In this document: positions 58,472 through 64,000 of the stretch, in pieces | How positions within the stretch are numbered: position 1 is the stretch's first letter | Layout of the letters: the number at the start of each line of letters is the position of its first letter | Assembly (NCBI RefSeq): GCF_001718795.1 | Contig: NZ_CP013438.1 | Span: 310,001 to 374,000, forward strand | Reading direction: 5' to 3' | Source of the DNA: Burkholderia latens | GTDB lineage: Bacteria; Pseudomonadota; Gammaproteobacteria; Burkholderiales; Burkholderiaceae | DNA: 64,000 nt | Notes under the pieces: generated by a model | The model's input: the letters and a program-made list of their open reading frames with translations, nothing else | Databases searched by the model: none | Told to the model about the DNA's origin: nothing | Translations under genes and position numbers: made by a program

Positions 58472-59707
58472 TCAGTGCCGGTGCGCGGCGGCCCCCATGC
58501 GCGCCATACTGCGCCGGTAGCCGGCCGGCGAGAACGCAGCGTTGAGCGCGGCCATCGCCGCGACCACGCCGACATGCATCCACCATGCGATCGCGAAGCC
58601 GCCGCCCGCGTCGCGCAGCCAGCCGATCAGCCAGGGGCTCGCCGCGACCGTCAGAAAGCCGACGCCCTGCACGAAGGCGGCGAGCGCGCCCGCGAACCGC
58701 GCATCGGGCAAATGGTCGAGCGTGACGATCAGGCTCATCGAGAAGAAACCGCCCAGTCCCAGGCCGACGCTCGCGACCCAGAGCCACGGCGCGAACGCGG
58801 GCATCGTTGCGAACCCGGCGAAGCCTGCGGCCTGCAATGCGAGCGTGAGCCACAGCATGGGGCGGCGATCGGACGAACGTTTCGCGAGCAGCGGCATCGC
58901 GAGCGCGCCAGCCGCCTGGAGCAGCGCCATTCCTGCGAGCAGATTGCCGCTTGCCTGCGCGCTCATGCCGACGCTCTGATAGAACGCGGGCAGCCACGCG
59001 ACGAGACTCGCGTAACCGCTATTGCTCAAGCCGAAGAACAGCGCGAGCTGCCACGCACGCGGAATGCGGACGAACGCGCTCACGCGCGCCGCTGCCGGCA
59101 GCGCATTCACCGCATCGGACGGCGCCTTCGCGCGCCACAGTGCGAGCGTGACGAGCGCGGGCAGCGCCCATACGGCGAGCGACAGGTGCCAGCCGCCGTG
59201 CGTGGCGAGCCACGGGCTCGCGACCGCGCCGAATGCGCCGCCGCCGACGAGCGCCGCCGAATAGAGGCCCATCGCGAGCGGCAGCCGGTCGACGAACCAG
59301 CGTTTCGCGAGGCCCGGCGCGAGCGACTGGATTACCGCGACGCCCGCGCCCGCGACGATCGCCGTCACGACGAGGCCCGTGCTGCTGCCGGCCCACAGGC
59401 GTGCGCTGCAGCCGGCAGCAATCAGTGCGAGCGCGGCGAGCATCGCGCGCGGTTCGCCGACGCGCCGCGCGAGCCGCACGCCGATGCCGGCGACGACGCC
59501 CATCAGCACGAACGGCAGCGTAGTCAGCAGCGCGGCCGCGCGAAAGCCGAGGCCGGTGTCGGCGCGCACGACATCGAGCACCGGGCCGAACGCGGTCAGG
59601 AACGGGCGCAGGTTGAGACCGGCCAGCACCAGCAGTAAGAGCGCGCTGCGGGACGCGGAAGCCGCGCGCGTGCGGGGAACGGCTTGCGCGGTGCCGGATT
59701 CGGTCAT
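58472..59707 (-). CDS. MFS transporter, CynX/NimT family
   Basis: 411 aa with 12 hydrophobic segments. Start LLLLVLAGLNLRPFLTAFGPVLDVVRADTGLGFRAAALLTTLPFVLMGV is the CynX pattern (NLRPxxTSxGPLL). These proteins export or import cyanate, nitroimidazoles or other small anions/aromatics. GGAG lies before the ATG 59707. Single-gene unit, 127 bp from the XRE gene end, same direction. Confidence 0.87.
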   Translation of the reverse strand: MTESGTAQAVPRTRAASASRSALLLLVLAGLNLRPFLTAFGPVLDVVRADTGLGFRAAALLTTLPFVLMGVVAGIGVRLARRVGEPRAMLAALALIAAGCSARLWAGSSTGLVVTAIVAGAGVAVIQSLAPGLAKRWFVDRLPLAMGLYSAALVGGGAFGAVASPWLATHGGWHLSLAVWALPALVTLALWRAKAPSDAVNALPAAARVSAFVRIPRAWQLALFFGLSNSGYASLVAWLPAFYQSVGMSAQASGNLLAGMALLQAAGALAMPLLAKRSSDRRPMLWLTLALQAAGFAGFATMPAFAPWLWVASVGLGLGGFFSMSLIVTLDHLPDARFAGALAAFVQGVGFLTVAASPWLIGWLRDAGGGFAIAWWMHVGVVAAMAALNAAFSPAGYRRSMARMGAAAHRH

Positions 59708-59834
59708 CGGAATGCTCCAGAGGACGGGCCGTGGCCCTGTGATGCGATGCCGAAAGGGTAAAGGCGCGCCCGTCCAGAGGAAAATTAAATATTCGACTGG
59801 TGATCAGTGCGGATTGCGATGGCGCCGCGCGCGC

Positions 59835-60692
59835 CTAGGCAGCCGGCGCGTGCGGTTGCCGTGCCGCGTCACGTGTTGCGACCAGCATCCGGATCCGTGC
59901 ACGATCGGCCGGCGTCGCAGGCGTGAACACCACGAGCGTCAGATCGGGATGGCTGATCGCCGAGAACGCCGAGTATTCGAGCGCGATCCGGCCGGCCTGC
60001 GCATGGCGGATTTCCTTCGTTCCTTCGTGCTGGGAATGGATGTCGTGGCTGCGCCACATCGCGTCGAATTCGGCGCTCGTCGTACGCATCTCGTCGACGA
60101 ATGCCTGCACTGCCTGCGTCGCACCGCAGCGCGCGACGTCGGCGCGAAACGCGCCTACCGCGAATCGCGCGACGCGTTCCCAGTTCGGTTGCGCATGGCG
60201 CACGCCGGCATCGCCGAAGATCAGCCGCAGGATATTGCGCGCGGGCGGCGGCAGCGTCGCGTAGTCGGTGAGCGTCGCGGCGGCCGCGTCGTTCCACGCG
60301 ACGACGTCCCACGTCGCCGTGCGCACGATCGCGGGGCTCGACTCGAGCGAATCGAGCACGTGCTGCAAACCGGGCGTCACGCCGTTGCTCGCGCGATACC
60401 GGACTTCCGGCGGATGGCCGACGCCGATCAGGAACAGGTGCTCGCGTTCGGCGTCGTTGAGCAGCAGCGCGCGAGCGAGCCGGTCGAGCACGTCGGCCGA
60501 CGGTGCGCCGCCGCGCCCCTGTTCGAGCCACGTGTACCAAGCCGCGCTCACGTTCGCGCGCTGCGCGACTTCCTCGCGCCGCAGGCCCGGCGTGCGGCGG
60601 CGCGCGACGGGCAGCCCCAGCGCGGCCGGGTCGAGTTTCTCGCGGCGATCCCGCAGGTATGCGCCGAGCAGGTTGTCGGATGCGTCTGCCAT
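59835..60692 (-). CDS. XRE-family regulator with MmyB-like ligand domain
   Basis: 285 aa. Helix-turn-helix at about 12-75 (LGAYLRDRREKLDPAALGLP, RRTPGLRREEVAQRANVSAAWYTWLEQGRGGAPSADVLDRLARAL), the fixed start of this family, followed by a PAS-like MmyB ligand-binding domain (VVAWNDAAAATL, FGDAGVRHAQPNWERVAR). Divergent from an epimerase gene with a perfect palindrome between; such pairs usually repress the neighbour reductase/dehydrogenase. Confidence 0.88.
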   Translation of the reverse strand: MADASDNLLGAYLRDRREKLDPAALGLPVARRRTPGLRREEVAQRANVSAAWYTWLEQGRGGAPSADVLDRLARALLLNDAEREHLFLIGVGHPPEVRYRASNGVTPGLQHVLDSLESSPAIVRTATWDVVAWNDAAAATLTDYATLPPPARNILRLIFGDAGVRHAQPNWERVARFAVGAFRADVARCGATQAVQAFVDEMRTTSAEFDAMWRSHDIHSQHEGTKEIRHAQAGRIALEYSAFSAISHPDLTLVVFTPATPADRARIRMLVATRDAARQPHAPAA

Positions 60693-60705
60693 AGCCTGTT
60701 AGTTC

Positions 60706-60719
60706 GTTTACCGGTAAAC
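60706..60719. promoter_or_regulatory. Perfect 14-bp palindrome, probable XRE operator
   Basis: GTTTACCGGTAAAC in the 95-bp gap between the XRE gene and the divergent epimerase gene, 14 bp from the XRE start. The TTTACCGGTAAA core is a typical repressor site. Confidence 0.75.
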
Positions 60720-60787
60720 CGTCACGTCTTCACGGCGCACGACGGTCGACAGATAGTAAGCCTCCAATTCATCCGGAGGTATCGAAC

Positions 60788-61681
60788 ATGCGTGTCTTCG
60801 TTACGGGAGCGTCGGGTTTCGTCGGCTCCGCGGTGGTCGCCGAACTCGTCGCGGCCGGGCATTCGGTGCTGGGCCTCGCGCGTTCCGACGTGGCCGCGGC
60901 GGCAGTTGCGGCAGCGGGCGCCGACGTCCATCGCGGGTCGCTCGAGGATTTGCAGAGTCTTGCGCGGGGCGCCGAGGCCGCCGACGCGGTCATCCACACG
61001 GGATTCAACCACGACTTCTCGCGCTTCGCGGAAAATTGCGAACTCGATCGCCGCGCGATCGACACGATCGGCGCGGTACTCGCCGGGTCGGCGCGGCCGC
61101 TGCTGGTCACGTCGGGCCTCGCGCTCGTCGCGCCCGGTCGTGCGGCGACCGAGGACGATCCGCACGTGCCGGTGTCGCCTGCCTATCCGCGCGCGTCCGA
61201 AGCGGCCGCCGTCGCGCTGGAAGCGCGCGGCGTGTGCGCGTCCGTCGTGCGCCTGCCGCCGTCCGTGCACGGCGACGGCGACCACGCGTTCGTGCCGCGG
61301 CTGATCGCGTTCGCGCGAGAAAAGCGCGAGTCGGCTTATCTCGGCGACGGCGGCAATCGCTGGCCGGCCGTGCACCGGCTCGATGCGGCGCGCGTATACC
61401 GGCTCGCGGTCGAGCGCGGTGTCGCAGGCGAGCGCTATCACGCGGTCGACGATACCGGCGTGCCGTTTCGCGAGATCGCGGCGGTGATCGGCCGCCGCTT
61501 GAACGTGCCGGTCGTGTCGAAATCGGCCGAGCAGGCCGGCGAACACTTCGGCTGGTTCGCGAGGTTCGCCGGAATGGATGCGCCCGCAACGAGCGAGCGT
61601 ACGCGTGCACTGCTCGGCTGGGCGCCGACGCAGCCCGGATTGCTGGCCGATATCGACCGGCCGCGATACTTCGAAGCGTGA
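60788..61681 (+). CDS. NAD-dependent epimerase/dehydratase-family (extended SDR) protein
   Basis: 297 aa. Rossmann motif [12 protein letters not shown] (about 6-17), [52 protein letters not shown] and [13 protein letters not shown]. YxxxK is altered (YPRASEAAA), so this may be an atypical SDR with reductase or regulatory role. GGAGG before ATG 60788. Likely repressed by the divergent XRE protein. Confidence 0.85.
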   Translation: MRVFVTGASGFVGSAVVAELVAAGHSVLGLARSDVAAAAVAAAGADVHRGSLEDLQSLARGAEAADAVIHTGFNHDFSRFAENCELDRRAIDTIGAVLAGSARPLLVTSGLALVAPGRAATEDDPHVPVSPAYPRASEAAAVALEARGVCASVVRLPPSVHGDGDHAFVPRLIAFAREKRESAYLGDGGNRWPAVHRLDAARVYRLAVERGVAGERYHAVDDTGVPFREIAAVIGRRLNVPVVSKSAEQAGEHFGWFARFAGMDAPATSERTRALLGWAPTQPGLLADIDRPRYFEA

Positions 61682-61731
61682 CGAACGCGTGCGTGCGGCC
61701 AGCGAGCAGGACGTCGCCGGCCCGCGATCGG

Positions 61732-63108
61732 TCATTGCACCGGATGCAGATCCTGCAACAGCGTGGGCAGCAGTTCCGACACGGTCGGATGAATGTGCAT
61801 CGCGCGGCTGATCGTCGTGTACGGCGCGCCGGCGGCCATCACGTCGAGCAGCCCGTGCACCACTTCGTCGCCCGTCACGCCGAGGATCGACGCGCCCAGA
61901 ATCGCATGGGTGTCTGCGTCGACGATCACCTTCATGAAGCCCTGGCTCTCGCCTTTCTCGACCGCGCGGCCGACGCGCGTCATCGGGCGCGTGCCGACCA
62001 GCAGCCGGCGGCCGGTCTGCTTCGCTTCGGCGAGCGTCATGCCGACCCGTCCGAGCGGCGGATCGATGTACATCGCATACGCGGGAATGCGGTCGGACAC
62101 CTTGCGCGGATCGCCGTCGAGCAGGTTCGCCGCGACGATCTCGTAGTCGTTGTACGCGGTGTGCGTGAACGCGCCGCGCCCGTTGCAGTCGCCCAGCGCC
62201 CAGATGCCCGGCACGTTGGTGCGCAGTTGATCGTCGACCGTGATGTAGCCGCGCGCGTCGGTCGCGACGCCGGCGAGTTCCAGGCCCAGATCGTCGGTGT
62301 TCGGCACGCGGCCGACCGCGAGCAGCAAATGCGAGCCCGCGACTTCGCGGCCGCCGCCGGTGCAGTCGAGGCCGACCACGACACCGTCGCCGTCGCGCCG
62401 CGCGTTCAGGCAGTTCGCGTCGAGCTGCACGTCGATGCCTTCGTTCGCGAGAATGTCGCGCACGGCTTGCGACACGTCCTCGTCTTCGCGATGGATCAGG
62501 CGCGAGCCTTTCTCGACGATCGTGACCTTGGAGCCGAAGCGCCGGTACATCTGACCGAATTCGAGACCGACGTAGCTGCCGCCGACGATCACGAGATGCC
62601 CGGGCAGAAAGTCGACGTCCATCATCGTCGAGTTGGTCAGGTACGGCACCGAGTCGAGGCCCGGCATCTTCGGAATCTGCGCGCGTCCGCCGACGTTGAT
62701 GAAGACGCGCTCGGCCTCGAGCAGTTCATCGCCGACGCGCACGGCATTCGGGCGCTCGAAGCGGGCATGACCCTGAAACACGGACGTGTTGTCGAGGCCG
62801 CGCACCCATTGCTCGACTCCGTGGTTCGAGCGGCCGGACACCCGGTCCTTGCGCGCCTTCACCGCTTTCATGTCGACGCTGACCGGGCCGACCGACACGC
62901 CGTACTCTTGCGCGCGCCGAGCGAGCTGCGCCGCGTAGGCGCTCGCGATCAGCGTCTTGGTCGGGATGCATCCGGTGTTCACGCAGGTGCCGCCGAAGCG
63001 GCCGCGCTCGATGATCGCGACTTTCATGCCGGCGCCCGCGAGCCGCGCCGCAAGCGGCGGCCCGGCTTGGCCGGTGCCGATGACGATCGCGTCGAAGTGT
63101 TGCGTCAT
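61732..63108 (-). CDS. FAD-containing pyridine nucleotide-disulfide oxidoreductase, mercuric-reductase-like
   Basis: 458 aa. FAD site GTGQAGPPLAARLAGAG, redox pair in GGTCVNTGCIPTKT (C42, C47), NAD site VIVGGSYVGLEFGQMYRRFG, FAD-2 GIWALGDCNGRGAFTHTAYND, and C-terminal interface HIHPTVSELLPTL. It lacks the N-terminal heavy-metal domain and C-terminal Cys pair of true mercuric reductase, so the substrate is unknown; dihydrolipoamide-dehydrogenase-like enzymes are close. CAGGAGG before ATG 63108. Convergent with the epimerase gene (50-bp gap). Confidence 0.88.
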   Translation of the reverse strand: MTQHFDAIVIGTGQAGPPLAARLAGAGMKVAIIERGRFGGTCVNTGCIPTKTLIASAYAAQLARRAQEYGVSVGPVSVDMKAVKARKDRVSGRSNHGVEQWVRGLDNTSVFQGHARFERPNAVRVGDELLEAERVFINVGGRAQIPKMPGLDSVPYLTNSTMMDVDFLPGHLVIVGGSYVGLEFGQMYRRFGSKVTIVEKGSRLIHREDEDVSQAVRDILANEGIDVQLDANCLNARRDGDGVVVGLDCTGGGREVAGSHLLLAVGRVPNTDDLGLELAGVATDARGYITVDDQLRTNVPGIWALGDCNGRGAFTHTAYNDYEIVAANLLDGDPRKVSDRIPAYAMYIDPPLGRVGMTLAEAKQTGRRLLVGTRPMTRVGRAVEKGESQGFMKVIVDADTHAILGASILGVTGDEVVHGLLDVMAAGAPYTTISRAMHIHPTVSELLPTLLQDLHPVQ

Positions 63109-63532
63109 GACGTCCTCCTGCGCTGGTTCAACGTGGGAACGGGAACGCGCAAGCCGCGTGCCGCAGCGGCGCGCGCCGGAACGGCGACGAGCGACTATGG
63201 TAGACCCGTTGGCCGGTGCGTGCGAGTGCCGGACGGCGCGGCTTCGCGCGATGCTGCGTGGCTGACGCCCGGGCTCGCGAAGTACTCGCGGAAGATCGCT
63301 TCGACCGCGGCGGCGGCCCCGGATAGCGGGCGGCTCGGATATCGATCGCGGCTGGCGGGGCGAACGGGCGGGGCGGCGGCCGGCATGGCAGAACCCGGCT
63401 GCTTTCGGCCGCCCGCGAAGCGTGCCAGAATCAACGGCTTCATCGTCGGAAATCGACGCAACGCGACGCGACAATGTTGCGATCCGCCCCGCAGGCGCCG
63501 GCGCTTCGGCGTCGCTGATCAAGGAGACTTCG
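63109..63532. other. Divergent intergenic region before the LysE-type gene
   Basis: 424 bp. No frame I can support; a leftward 88-codon frame (63195-63461) has shadow-like composition. Promoters for both flanking genes must lie here. No strong repeat seen. Confidence 0.5.
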
Positions 63533-64000
63533 ATGACTGCATCGGCTGCCGTACTCGCCATCCTGGCTGCGCTGTGGCTCGGCGCGATGATTCCGGGCCC
63601 GAGCTTCGTGCTGGTTGCCCGCAACGCGATCGGGTTGTCGCGCCGCGACGGGCTCGCGACCGCGCTCGGCATGGGCGTCGGCGGAATCGCGTTCGGCGGC
63701 GTCGCGCTGGCCGGGCTGTACACGCTGTTGCAGGCGGTCGAATGGCTGTACGTCGCGCTCAAGCTCGCGGGCGGCGCGTACCTGATCTACATGGCGTCGA
63801 AGATCTGGCGCGGCGCCGACCGGCCGATCGCGATGGACGATCCGCAGGCGGCCGTCGGCGGCAGCGCACGCAAGTCGTTCTGGACCGGCCTCACGACGCA
63901 GCTGAGCAACCCGAAGACGGCGATCTGGTACGGCAGCATCTTCGCGGCGCTGTTGCCGCAGCATCCGCCGCTGTGGTGCTACCTGGCGCTGCCGCCGCTC
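63533..64000 (+). CDS. LysE/RhtB-family amino-acid exporter, N-terminal part
   Basis: 156 codons are in the window, cut at the right edge (family length about 205-215 aa). AAGGAG before ATG 63533. LWLGAMIPGPSFVLVARNAIGLSRRDGLATALGMGVGG is the family signature in the first helix and loop, then LKLAGGAYLIYMASKIWRG and FWTGLTTQLSNPKTAIWYGSIFAALLP. Inner-membrane exporter of amino acids such as homoserine or threonine; exact substrate not predictable. Confidence 0.9.
   Translation, partial: MTASAAVLAILAALWLGAMIPGPSFVLVARNAIGLSRRDGLATALGMGVGGIAFGGVALAGLYTLLQAVEWLYVALKLAGGAYLIYMASKIWRGADRPIAMDDPQAAVGGSARKSFWTGLTTQLSNPKTAIWYGSIFAALLPQHPPLWCYLALPPL

Noticed and set aside
63195..63461. 88-codon leftward frame before the LysE-type gene
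   Set aside because: Pro/Ala/Arg-rich with no ribosome site; the segment EAIFREYF is too short to assign.
1..64000. Insertion sequences, prophage, tRNA genes, CRISPR arrays
   Set aside because: No transposase, integrase, terminal inverted repeats, cloverleaf or spaced repeat array was seen by eye; a tRNA or covariance-model scan would be needed to exclude short RNA genes fully.

Overview
The window is high-GC DNA (roughly two thirds G+C) with dense genes, short operons and start/stop overlaps of the ATGA type. It reads as a Burkholderia chromosome, most likely the second chromosome of a B. cepacia complex species. The strongest clue is the convergent pair at 2360-5281: a four-domain PAS-GGDEF-EAL receptor and a crotonase-fold synthase that match the BDSF quorum-sensing pair RpfR/RpfF of B. 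cenocepacia. The porins, HcnABC-like oxidases, TctDE-type two-component genes and many MFS/AraC/LysR/TetR/MarR pairs fit this too. The species assignment is inference. I saw no rRNA, tRNA, CRISPR array, prophage or intact insertion sequence.

Layout. 1-1.7 kb: 3' end of a 5-oxoprolinase/hydantoinase-type gene. 2.4-5.3 kb: rpfR and rpfF. 6.3-8.4 kb: a secreted DUF3857/transglutaminase-like protein and a 55-aa protein. 8.5-15.2 kb: regulator-plus-target modules (AraC/MFS; TetR with a frameshifted dehydrogenase and a PEP-mutase-like enzyme; MarR with a YCII protein and a GST). 15.3-19.3 kb: a LysR gene and three enzyme genes (D-threonine-aldolase-like, ornithine-cyclodeaminase-like, HAD), with a textbook LysR box. 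19.6-21.1 kb: Rrf2 regulator and thioredoxin-reductase-like flavoprotein. 21.3-26.6 kb: DUF2760 and two non-canonical Hsp70s. 26.7-31.4 kb: TctDE-like two-component system, small leader ORF, orphan NitT/TauT-type binding protein and MFS permease. 31.6-34.0 kb: NarL-type two-component system. 34.3-37.9 kb: HExxH protein, DedA-PAP2-LssY fusion, antitoxin relic and acetyltransferase.

37.9-40.9 kb is the most intriguing part. A 40-residue peptide gene with a strong ribosome binding site lies downstream of AT-rich palindromic DNA. An intercistronic hairpin separates it from an M29-fold metalloenzyme gene, and an MFS exporter gene is divergent. This is the layout expected of a small RiPP-like (ribosomally made, modified peptide) cluster, and I do not recognise it.

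41.0-53.8 kb is a catabolic block. A seven-gene operon encodes a polyamine-type ABC importer and a three-subunit HcnABC/opine-oxidase-like dehydrogenase, with a divergent IclR gene. A porin/DUF3311/sodium-solute symporter/amidohydrolase operon ends in a clear intrinsic terminator. Shared TGTTCAAC-like motifs may link the two. 53.9-64.0 kb holds a zinc-ribbon protein, a chemoreceptor, a Tat-exported phosphoesterase, a CynX-type MFS protein beside a fragment of an amino-acid binding-protein gene, an XRE regulator divergent from an epimerase, a mercuric-reductase-like flavoprotein, and the start of a LysE-type exporter.
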